From contig QOPK01000047.1 in assembly GCA_003331685.1 (NCBI GenBank), forward strand, positions 1 to 13,355: a DNA stretch of 13,355 nucleotides, in the 5' to 3' direction. The stretch is from Halieaceae bacterium (GTDB lineage: Bacteria; Pseudomonadota; Gammaproteobacteria; Pseudomonadales; Halieaceae). The position numbers and the translations under genes were made by a program. A model generated the notes under the pieces. That model saw only the letters and a program-made list of their open reading frames with translations, was not told where the DNA came from and made no database searches. This document shows, in pieces, positions 7,691-13,355 of the stretch. The stretch's first letter is position 1. Each line of letters opens with the position of its first letter.

Positions 7691-10102
7691 TCAGAAATCC
7701 AGACGCACCCGCACACCGATGTTTCGGCCTGGCAGCGGCACCTGGTCTTTCACGAAGGACGAGTGATTGCGCGCCACCTCGTCGGTGAGATTGCGAGCGA
7801 ACGCCGTCAGCGTCAGGCGTGTGGAATCAGTAAATCCGTATGACCAAGACGCATCTGCGTTCACCAGCGTAAACCCGTCGGTCGCCGATTCACCCGACGC
7901 CACGTTAGTCTGACGCTCCACATCCTTTACCAGCAATTTGGCGGAGAAATCACTGAGCGTGTAGCGAGCAGTGAACATGTTTCTCGCCGGCACGATCCGC
8001 GGCACGTCTCCGCCATTGGTGAACTCGGCGTCGACCTCATCGCGTCCGAGGGTCAATTCCAGCTCACCACGGGGCAGTTCAAATCGCGTGCCGAGCTCGA
8101 TCTCATACCCGGTGAACTCAGCGTCCTGTTGGCTGTACTCGGACAGAATCAGACCGCCATGGTCAAGGTGTTCATCATCATGGTGCTCGTCGTGATGTTC
8201 ACCTTGGTGCGCCTCATCCATGTGTGCTTCATGCTCTTCTTCAAGCTCATCACGGAGGTAGATGTAGTTATCGACCCGGTTGTAATAGATCGAAGCCGAA
8301 CCAAAAAAGTTGTGGTAGTCGAAATTGAAGGCAAGATCGATATTATCTGAGCGTTCTATGTCCAGCGTGATGTCACCCACCTCGTAACGGCTGCTGGCGA
8401 GGTGTTCGCCGTTCATGAACAACTCAACAGCCGACGGTGTTTTGCTGACGCTGGCAAGGCTCAGTGACAGCGAGCTGTGCTCATTGAGATCCCGGCGCAG
8501 TGTCGCCGCGGCACTGAACACTTCGTCACTGAATGCCGCAGCCTCGTACACCATCTCATTTTCGTGGTGCTCTTCGTGCTCGCCTTCATGATCTTCATCA
8601 TGATCACCCTCATGCTCCTCGTCATGATCACCTTCGTGCTCTTCACCATGCTCATCATCGTGGTGCATCTCGGCAACGAAACCATCGCGGTCTACCTGAT
8701 CAAATCGCACACCCAGATCCAGTGTGGCAAATCCCAGATCGTCCGAGCTGAAGAAGCCCAGCGTGGTCTCTGTGGAGTCCACCGGGGCCATGAAGGCCTC
8801 TTCACCAATGATCGAGATTTCCTCCTCGGCGTAGTTCAGCACCACTTTGCGGACACGTTCGCCCGCACTCAGATCAAGAGCGACAGAAATTTCCGTTGCC
8901 TCATTACTGAATACTGTCGGACCTTCGGCGTGATCATGGTCCTCGTGGCCTCCTTCCTCATCACCTTCTGCGTGTTGCTCCATGAGCTCGTAGTTCGTGT
9001 TCTTCACGGCAAAGTCGATGGCATTCAGGAAAGGAATAGACGTTTTAAATGAGCCGCTCAGCGCAATGATCTCTGACTCGGTGTTGGAAAAAATGCGTTC
9101 CTCACCGTGCTCGTCGTGTCCCGCATGATCGTCTTCGTCGTGGTGATCATCACCATCGTCATGTCCTTCTTCGTGGTCCTCCTCATGACCCTCTTCGTGC
9201 TCACCCTCGTGCTCGTCGTCATGCTCTTCATGAGCCGCCTCCGAGTGGAAGGGAATGCCGTAAGTGCTGCTGAGGTCGCTGTAAGACAGGCCGACATAGC
9301 CCCAGTCGCCGGTAGTAGAAAGACCTATTCGATGCGAGGTGGTCGAGACATCGGAATTGGCCAGCTTGTCCATATCGTGGCCTTCCTCATGCCCTTCCTC
9401 GTGTTCCTCGTCGTGGTCCTCGTGCTCGTCTTCATGCTCCTCATCGTGATGGCCTTCATGCATATCGAGCACGGCGCCTTTGGGGATTTCATAATCCTCC
9501 ATGTCGACGTCCTGATAGCTGTAGGTCAGATTCAGGCCGCCCAGGTTGCCGCGCAACGAGAGATCAACCGCCTCGCCGTCATTGACCGACTGGGCTTCGG
9601 CACCGACCGTGCCGCTGAAACCCTCAAGATCGGTTGTGGGGATACTGTTATCGACCACATTCACAATGCCGCCGATCGAGCCGTTGGAGTACATCAACGC
9701 CGAGGGGCCGCGAACGATCTCGACCTGCTTGACGTCATTGAGACTGACATCAACAGCATGGTCGGGCCCCAGCGCCGAGACATCGCGTATGACCGTGCCG
9801 TTATTCAGCACCTTGACGCGGTTGCCACTCATGCCACGGATAATCGGCTGGCCGACAGCGCCACCAAAGTCCGCAGAAGAGACGCCAAGGAGTGCATCAA
9901 CATGCTCTCCCAAAGATTGAATGCCTGCTTCGGTGATTGCCTGACCATCCAAAACATGGATAGGACGTGTTGCAGAAGATTCGTTAACGCCGACAAACGA
10001 GGCTGTGACGACAATTTCTTCCAGTAAGGTTTCTTCGCTCCCGAATACAAACGACGGAGACACCGCCGCGACTACGAGAGCATGTGCTGCTATGCGCTGC
10101 AT
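7691..10102 (-). CDS. ZnuD-like TonB-dependent outer-membrane receptor with five His/acid-rich inserts
   Basis: An outer-membrane active transporter of 803 residues. It has a Sec signal (about 1-22), a TonB box EEIVVTAS (28-35), a plug domain (about 40-160, with RGMSGNRVKVLNNG and EIVRGPSALMYSNGSIGGIVNVVDN split by normal plug spacing), then a 22-strand-type barrel ending in F, the usual signal for barrel assembly. Five stretches of almost pure His, Glu, Asp and Gly occur at residues 215-242, 291-332, 377-391, 480-513 and 624-648, with 45 His in total. His-rich extracellular loops are a known trait of the zinc receptor ZnuD, so zinc or another divalent metal is the likely cargo. The start is ATG at 10102 behind GGAGG; an upstream TTG at 10114 overlaps that site. 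It follows the small CxxC protein gene closely. No Zur site was recognised. Confidence 0.92.
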   Translation of the reverse strand: MQRIAAHALVVAAVSPSFVFGSEETLLEEIVVTASFVGVNESSATRPIHVLDGQAITEAGIQSLGEHVDALLGVSSADFGGAVGQPIIRGMSGNRVKVLNNGTVIRDVSALGPDHAVDVSLNDVKQVEIVRGPSALMYSNGSIGGIVNVVDNSIPTTDLEGFSGTVGAEAQSVNDGEAVDLSLRGNLGGLNLTYSYQDVDMEDYEIPKGAVLDMHEGHHDEEHEDEHEDHDEEHEEGHEEGHDMDKLANSDVSTTSHRIGLSTTGDWGYVGLSYSDLSSTYGIPFHSEAAHEEHDDEHEGEHEEGHEEDHEEGHDDGDDHHDEDDHAGHDEHGEERIFSNTESEIIALSGSFKTSIPFLNAIDFAVKNTNYELMEQHAEGDEEGGHEDHDHAEGPTVFSNEATEISVALDLSAGERVRKVVLNYAEEEISIIGEEAFMAPVDSTETTLGFFSSDDLGFATLDLGVRFDQVDRDGFVAEMHHDDEHGEEHEGDHDEEHEGDHDEDHEGEHEEHHENEMVYEAAAFSDEVFSAAATLRRDLNEHSSLSLSLASVSKTPSAVELFMNGEHLASSRYEVGDITLDIERSDNIDLAFNFDYHNFFGSASIYYNRVDNYIYLRDELEEEHEAHMDEAHQGEHHDEHHDDEHLDHGGLILSEYSQQDAEFTGYEIELGTRFELPRGELELTLGRDEVDAEFTNGGDVPRIVPARNMFTARYTLSDFSAKLLVKDVERQTNVASGESATDGFTLVNADASWSYGFTDSTRLTLTAFARNLTDEVARNHSSFVKDQVPLPGRNIGVRVRLDF
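8159..8233 (-). repeat. His/acid-rich insert 5 of the receptor
   Basis: Residues 624-648 of the receptor hold 9 His in 25, mixed with Glu and Asp, and include HHDEHHDD-type pairs. It lies between YIYLRDELEE and LILSEYSQQD, both strand-like, so it is probably an extracellular loop of the last third of the barrel. Confidence 0.8.
8564..8665 (-). repeat. His/acid-rich insert 4 of the receptor
   Basis: Residues 480-513 hold 11 His in 34. The core is a regular four-residue His spacing with near-identical E-G-D-H-D-E units in tandem, coded by similar but not identical codons. This looks like growth by short duplication. Confidence 0.85.
8930..8974 (-). repeat. His/acid-rich insert 3 of the receptor
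   Basis: The shortest insert, residues 377-391, has 4 His in 15 with Glu, Asp and Gly. It follows the strand NTNYELMEQ. Confidence 0.7.
9107..9232 (-). repeat. His/acid-rich insert 2 of the receptor
   Basis: The longest insert, residues 291-332, has 12 His in 42. The first half repeats E-E-G-H/E-E-D-H units every four residues, and the second half is richer in Asp with an HH pair. It directly follows YGIPFH, where related receptors also carry a His. Confidence 0.85.
9377..9460 (-). repeat. His/acid-rich insert 1 of the receptor
   Basis: Residues 215-242 hold 9 His in 28, spaced mostly every three to four residues among Glu and Asp. It follows the strand DYEIPKGAVLDM, consistent with an early extracellular loop. 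Confidence 0.85.
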
Positions 10103-10145
10103 GCTCGCCTCCAAATAAGAGAATTAGTGAACTAAAAAGTTGAGT

Positions 10146-10430
10146 TCAGCTAAGAGGCGGAGCGCGAGCCTGAAAAGAGGTGGTGGCGGCCGCAACGGAA
10201 GCGCCAACAAGACGCGCTGTCGGTGCGGGCTGAAGGATTGGAACAGCCTGAACAGGGACGGTTGAGACAGCTGCCGAGTGCTCAACTGAGCAGTGATGAC
10301 ACTCGGTGTGGCTTTGGCCAAAGTCGCTGCTGAGATCATGCTCAATCGCGTGCACAGTGTTGCTGGCGGCGAATAGTATCGCCGCACAGAGCACCCACCG
10401 GGCAAACTGCTTGTATCGATTGAGCATCAT
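10146..10430 (-). CDS. Small exported protein with His-rich CxxC motif (DUF2946-like)
   Basis: A 94-residue protein with a Sec signal (about 1-28: basic start, WVLCAAILFAAS core, VHA cut site). The mature part begins with a possible metal site, HTECHHCSVEH (41-51), giving C44, C47 and four nearby His, and ends in a low-complexity Ala/Pro tail. Small exported proteins with such a CxxC motif, some annotated DUF2946, are often found beside metal-uptake or metal-efflux genes; assignment to that family is by likeness only. The stop lies 43 bases before the receptor start on the same strand, so the two are probably cotranscribed. A periplasmic role in holding or passing on the metal taken up by the receptor is inferred. 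The first of two adjacent ATG codons is used; the ribosome binding site is weak. Confidence 0.72.
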   Translation of the reverse strand: MMLNRYKQFARWVLCAAILFAASNTVHAIEHDLSSDFGQSHTECHHCSVEHSAAVSTVPVQAVPILQPAPTARLVGASVAAATTSFQARAPPLS

Positions 10431-10470
10431 TTCTGACTTGAACCCTTTGGTCCGTCATCCGTCTTTTCGC

Positions 10471-10500
10471 AGGATAGACGAGTCTTAAGCGCCATCACAA
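10471..10500 (-). promoter_or_regulatory. Weak candidate promoter for the small protein / receptor pair
   Basis: On the minus strand TTGTGA (10495-10500) and TATCCT (10471-10476) are 18 bases apart, each 4 of 6 to consensus, about 40 bases before the small gene. No Zur-like palindrome is seen beside it. The 104-base gap to the aminotransferase stop makes a promoter here likely, but this exact site is uncertain. Confidence 0.25.
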
Positions 10501-10534
10501 GGCTACAGGTGGGGGAATATGGCATCACTTTTGG

Positions 10535-11728
10535 TCACGCCAAGCTCGTGTAGACCTCGCCAAAGACCCGATCGAAGATCTGAAGCTCTTCGATGCGGCC
10601 CATGCTGACCCGCGAGTAGGTGACATAACCCTCGTAAATGCCACGAATTCTTATGTTGCGGGCGGCCATTTTAGCCTTAAAGACATCGGCGTCGCGCTGG
10701 ATGTCGGCGTAAACAAAACTCGTCTGCGAAGGCAGCGGTTCAATCCCGTGACGCCGGAAGGTGGCGTTGACCATCTCACGGCCCTGAAGAATCTTGTCGC
10801 GGGAAAAAGTGATGAAGTCCTCATCGAGGTAGCTGTGATACGCGGCGTACAGCCCCACACCGTTGCGCCAGGCCATCACGTTGTCGTTGACCACGCTCAC
10901 GATGTCGGGATGCCCCATCCCGTAGCCCACACGAAGCCCGGCCATACCGAAGATCTTTGAGAAGGTTCGTGTGATGAGAATATTGGCACCACCGCGCACC
11001 AGATCTACCATCGAGGTGTAGTCGGGCTTGTCGGTGAGTTCGTTGTAGGCCTCATCGATCAAAATGGGCACCCTGGGGCTGATCTCTCTGCAGAAGCTGC
11101 GCAGCTCATCGCCATCGATGGCCATGCCCGTGGGGTTATTGGGGTTGCAGAGATAGACCAGGCTCACGGAGTCATCGACTGCACGTGCCATGGCCTCGAG
11201 ATCAATGGCCATGTCGTCACGCAGCGGCACCCGGTGCACCGCGACACCGAGCTTCTCGGCGTATTGAAGATGATCTGAGTACGTCAGCGTCGGTGAAATC
11301 ACCTTGCCGCGTTTACCAAAGGCCATCATCGCGGCCTGAAGACCCTCGTTCGACCCGGACGCCAAAAACACCTGCTCACGATCCAGCTGGTGGCGTGCCA
11401 TAAACAAGCCCATCAGATCGTCCTCTATGGCACCGGGATAGTAGGCAGTCTTGGGCAGTATTTTGGCCACCGCGGCAAGTGCCTTGGGGCTGGGACCATA
11501 GGGATTCTCATTGAACATGAGTCGAATTTGACCGGGGGGTATCTCCACCTGCCCCATCGTCAACGGCGTTAGTGCCAGTCCCGCCGTGCCCATTACAAGG
11601 CCCTGTAGTGCCCGCCGGCGGCTCAACGAGCACGCCCCCACCGTGCGCCCGGCCAGCATCGCCATCGCGGCGGCCAACGCTTCAGGTTGTGCCCGCTCTG
11701 TCGCGGGTTCAATCAATTGCTGCGCCAT
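10535..11728 (-). CDS. HisC-like PLP aminotransferase with a twin-arginine (Tat) signal
   Basis: A fold-type I aminotransferase of 397 residues, most like the histidinol-phosphate aminotransferase group. Visible marks: FNENPYGPSP (72-81), ASGSNEG for phosphate binding (123-129), NPNNPTG (195-201), DEAYNEL (225-231) and the PLP lysine K258 in RTFSKIFGMAGLRVGYG. Unusually, an N-terminal part of about 60 residues comes before the enzyme, with LSRRRALQGLVMGTAGLALT at 35-54. This is a Tat-type signal: three Arg, then a mildly hydrophobic stretch. Folded, cofactor-loaded export to the periplasm is therefore likely, and a role in histidine synthesis is unlikely. The reaction is unknown. ATG at 11728 follows GAGGAG. 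No his genes are near. The gene is divergent from the methyltransferase. Confidence 0.9.
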   Translation of the reverse strand: MAQQLIEPATERAQPEALAAAMAMLAGRTVGACSLSRRRALQGLVMGTAGLALTPLTMGQVEIPPGQIRLMFNENPYGPSPKALAAVAKILPKTAYYPGAIEDDLMGLFMARHQLDREQVFLASGSNEGLQAAMMAFGKRGKVISPTLTYSDHLQYAEKLGVAVHRVPLRDDMAIDLEAMARAVDDSVSLVYLCNPNNPTGMAIDGDELRSFCREISPRVPILIDEAYNELTDKPDYTSMVDLVRGGANILITRTFSKIFGMAGLRVGYGMGHPDIVSVVNDNVMAWRNGVGLYAAYHSYLDEDFITFSRDKILQGREMVNATFRRHGIEPLPSQTSFVYADIQRDADVFKAKMAARNIRIRGIYEGYVTYSRVSMGRIEELQIFDRVFGEVYTSLA

Positions 11729-11860
11729 CCTGCTGCTCCTCGGGTCGTTTACTTGGCCAACCGGAACCTCTACGTTTTTGCAGACCTGCAGCCCCCGATT
11801 GCAGTTTTCGCTTTATCATACGCGCCCTTTCCGAAATGACACTGACAGGGACGCCAGTAC
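11729..11860. other. Divergent intergenic region, aminotransferase / methyltransferase
   Basis: These 132 bases separate two divergent genes. They contain the dyad TGCAG-AC-CTGCA and a second TTGCAG close by, and a TATCAT/TATGATA box (around 11814-11820) that could serve as -10 in either direction, but no well-spaced -35. A shared operator is possible; nothing firm is seen. Confidence 0.35.
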
Positions 11861-12877
11861 ATGTCCAATCCCATCACCGGCATCATTGCAAAAAAGGGTT
11901 GGTGCGTTGCAGACGGCGCCACCGGCTCGAATTTTTTTGTTCGCGGCCTCGAGGCAGGCTACCCGCCCGATCTCTGGTGTGTGGAAAAGCCGGAAGAAGT
12001 GCTGTGGCTGCACGGCGCATTTTTAGAGGCCGGCGCCGACATCATCCTGACCAACAGCTTTGGTGCCAATGCACCCAGACTCAAACTCCATAAGGCCCAG
12101 AACCGCGTGGGAGAACTCAATGCTGCCGCAGCACGGCTGGCTCGCGAAGCGACCCGCCAGCACTTTGAGGATACCGGTCGAAAAGCCGTCGTGGCGGGCG
12201 CGATGGGGCCCACAGGGGAGCTGTTTGAACCCATGGGCACCCTGACTCACACCGACACCGTGGCTTATTTTGCCGAACAGGCAAATGCGTTGGCAGAAGG
12301 CGGTGCTGAAGTCATCTGGATTGAAACCATGTCCTCGCTTGAAGAGGTGGCCGCCGCTGAAGAAGCGGCGCGCGCAACCAGTTTGCCGGTGTGCGCCACG
12401 CTGACCTTTGATACCGCGAGGCGCTCGATGATGGGCGTCACCCCAGCGGATTTCGCGCAATTTGCAGCAGAGATTGGTCTGGATATGGCGGGTGCCAACT
12501 GCGGCGTGGGGCCCGCCGAGTTGATGGACTCGACCCAGGGGCTGATCGCCGCCGGTATTGAGATCCCGGTTGTTGCGAAAGGGAACTGCGGCATCCCACA
12601 GTATGTCGATGGCGCGATTCATTTCCACGGCAGCCCGGAACTGATGGCGCAATATGCCCTGTATGCCCGCGACGCCGGCGCCACCATTATCGGGGGCTGC
12701 TGTGGCACAACGCCTGAGCACATTGCAGCGATGGTGAGCGCACTCGACACTACTCCACGAAGGGCTCTGGATGCCGAGGCGATGACCGCCGCACTCGGGA
12801 ATCCGTGGGCAGCACTCGGTAAGCCTGAGAGTGGTGCCGGCGGTGAGCGACGCCGCGGACGCCGTCGCAGAGGCTAA
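11861..12877 (+). CDS. Homocysteine S-methyltransferase family protein (betaine-homocysteine methyltransferase type)
   Basis: A cytoplasmic zinc enzyme of 338 residues that would move a methyl group to homocysteine to make methionine. The (beta/alpha)8 barrel begins with DGATGSNFFVRG (18-29). The three zinc cysteines are in place: C214 in GANCGVG and C280/C281 in IIGGCCGTTPEH. It is of single-domain length, lacking the cobalamin and folate domains of MetH, so the methyl donor is probably glycine betaine, a sulfonium such as DMSP, or S-methylmethionine; the sequence does not decide which. Its last nine residues contain seven Arg, an odd basic tail beyond the barrel. ATG at 11861 follows AGGGA at nine bases. 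It appears to be a single-gene unit, divergent from the aminotransferase. Confidence 0.9.
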   Translation: MSNPITGIIAKKGWCVADGATGSNFFVRGLEAGYPPDLWCVEKPEEVLWLHGAFLEAGADIILTNSFGANAPRLKLHKAQNRVGELNAAAARLAREATRQHFEDTGRKAVVAGAMGPTGELFEPMGTLTHTDTVAYFAEQANALAEGGAEVIWIETMSSLEEVAAAEEAARATSLPVCATLTFDTARRSMMGVTPADFAQFAAEIGLDMAGANCGVGPAELMDSTQGLIAAGIEIPVVAKGNCGIPQYVDGAIHFHGSPELMAQYALYARDAGATIIGGCCGTTPEHIAAMVSALDTTPRRALDAEAMTAALGNPWAALGKPESGAGGERRRGRRRRG

Positions 12878-12973
12878 CGTCCTTCGCTTATAGAGATGAT
12901 CATCTGACACACTCTACTCGATGACTCTGCGACAGGACGCGATATCGGCTAAATTTGCGCCGACGAACAGTGG

Positions 12974-13073
12974 AGCATTCTAAGTTCAGGCTGGACGTGG
13001 GGGCGGCCCGGATAAGCTTTTCATGTCATATCTGCCCTTAATTGTTGAAAAACTCTTGTCAGCACTCTAAGTT
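12974..13073 (+). repeat. Imperfect direct repeat AGCAYTCTAAGTT
   Basis: AGCATTCTAAGTT (12974-12986) and AGCACTCTAAGTT (13061-13073) differ at one base of 13 and start 87 bases apart. They could be two binding sites of one regulator in front of the last gene, or chance. Confidence 0.4.
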
Positions 13074-13101
13074 GACGACTGTTATACGGCACAGAAGTTA
13101 C

Positions 13102-13170
13102 GCCTGCTGGTAGGCAAATCGAGCCAATAAGCAGAGGCAAATCCACCAAGGTGATGCGCAGTTTGGTTGG
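13102..13170 (+). ncRNA. Candidate structured 5' leader of the last gene
   Basis: The plus strand can fold into two neighbouring hairpins. In the first, GCC-TGCT (13102-13108) pairs with AGCA-bulge-GGC (13130-13138) and encloses GGC/GCC (13113-13115 with 13123-13125). In the second, CCACCAA (13143-13149) pairs with TTGGTTGG (13163-13170) with one bulge. The 9-base repeat AGGCAAATC occurs twice (13112-13120 and 13135-13143). It ends 44 bases before the start codon. I recognise no known riboswitch class in it; the structure is by eye. Confidence 0.3.
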
Positions 13171-13214
13171 GAACTTCTTGCCACACTAAATTAGAGAATC
13201 ATTTGGACAGACCA

Positions 13215-13355
13215 ATGCTGAGCACTAAACAAAATAATGGGAATATTTGGGCGTTAATCGGGTGCCTGTTATGTCTGGTTGCCACGCCCTCTTTTGCCGC
13301 GTCAGTGAGAGGTACCCTCCCCTCAGGAGACGAGGTCGATATTGAGATCGTCAAA
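13215..13355 (+). CDS. N-terminus of an exported protein of unknown function (3' end outside window)
   Basis: The first 47 codons of a gene are open to the window edge. They encode a Sec signal peptide: a Lys-containing start, a core WALIGCLLCLVAT and a likely cut after SFA or SFAA near residue 27. The mature part begins with SVRGTLPSGDEVDIEIV, which reads like the first strands of a beta-rich domain, but it is too short to name. A cysteine in GCLLC might suggest a lipoprotein, but it lies inside the hydrophobic core and no clear lipobox is formed. ATG at 13215 has only a weak GGACAG upstream. The repeats and possible leader upstream suggest regulated expression. Confidence 0.7.
   Translation, partial: MLSTKQNNGNIWALIGCLLCLVATPSFAASVRGTLPSGDEVDIEIVK

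Larger units (their letters stand above)
12878..13214. other. 337-base intergenic region with repeats and possible leader
   Basis: No convincing gene is seen here; the longest plus frame of note codes only 20 residues (12921-12983) without a ribosome binding site. Just after the methyltransferase stop is the perfect palindrome AGATGATCATCT (12894-12905). An imperfect direct repeat and a candidate structured leader are listed separately. TTGTCA (13056-13061) followed by an AT-rich TGTTATAC (13080-13087) is the best promoter-like spot for the last gene, though spacing is poor. Base composition is less GC-rich than the genes around it. Confidence 0.5.

Noticed and set aside
8477..10027. Long plus-strand open frames (8477-9052 and 9107-10027) reading as hydrophobic, membrane-like proteins
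   Set aside because: They are antisense to the receptor. Complements of His, Asp and Glu codons read as Val, Leu, Ile, Phe and Met, so the His/acid inserts create false membrane segments without stops. The minus frame has a signal peptide, TonB box, plug and barrel end.
10431..10534. Zur operator upstream of the receptor pair
   Set aside because: No GTTAT...ATAAC-type palindrome was found by eye in this gap or before the receptor, so zinc control is not claimed from sequence.
12023..12910. 295-codon minus-strand frame over the methyltransferase
   Set aside because: The plus frame has all three zinc cysteines and a full barrel, while the antisense frame shows no domain.
12921..12983. 20-codon plus-strand frame after the methyltransferase
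   Set aside because: No ribosome binding site and no leader-peptide pattern; probably chance.
13086..13175. c-di-GMP (GEMM-I) riboswitch
   Set aside because: GGCAAAtc tracts are suggestive, but the tetraloop/receptor arrangement and the conserved ACGCAAAGCC segment are not found.

Overview
This GC-rich, densely coded window looks like chromosomal DNA of a free-living, probably marine, gammaproteobacterium. That placement is an inference from gene content: an acyl-activating enzyme resembling DmdB, a soluble cytochrome P450, a TonB-dependent receptor, a Tat-exported aminotransferase and a betaine/homocysteine-type methyltransferase. I see no rRNA, tRNA, CRISPR array, insertion sequence or phage gene.

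Left part (1-6465, all on the minus strand). In order of transcription from right to left: a cytochrome P450, a six-helix ferric-reductase-like membrane protein, an agmatinase-family ureohydrolase (speB), a small cupin and DNA polymerase IV (dinB). The spacings (60, 19, about 9 and 48 bases) would allow one long transcript. After a 123-base gap carrying a plausible promoter and two overlapping inverted repeats come a glutathione S-transferase and an AMP-forming acyl-CoA synthetase cut by the window edge. These two probably form an operon with two small hairpins between them.

Middle (6466-10430). A 243-base divergent gap separates the P450 from a plus-strand secreted alpha/beta hydrolase that starts with TTG behind a good ribosome binding site. 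It converges on a large minus-strand TonB-dependent receptor of the ZnuD (zinc) type. The receptor carries five separate inserts made almost only of His, Asp, Glu and Gly, with 45 His in 144 residues. Directly upstream on the same strand is a 94-residue exported protein with a His-rich CxxC motif. Together they look like a metal-acquisition unit for the outer membrane and periplasm, and are the most striking part of the window.

Right part (10535-13355). A HisC-like PLP aminotransferase with a twin-arginine signal (minus) is divergent from a zinc-dependent homocysteine S-methyltransferase of the BHMT type with an arginine-rich tail (plus). A 337-base gap follows with imperfect direct repeats, a palindrome and a potentially structured leader. 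The window ends in the first 47 codons of an exported protein of unknown function.

No obviously new multi-gene system is proven here. The best leads are the His-rich receptor and its small CxxC partner, the exported aminotransferase, the P450/membrane/ureohydrolase/cupin cluster, and the leader upstream of the last gene.
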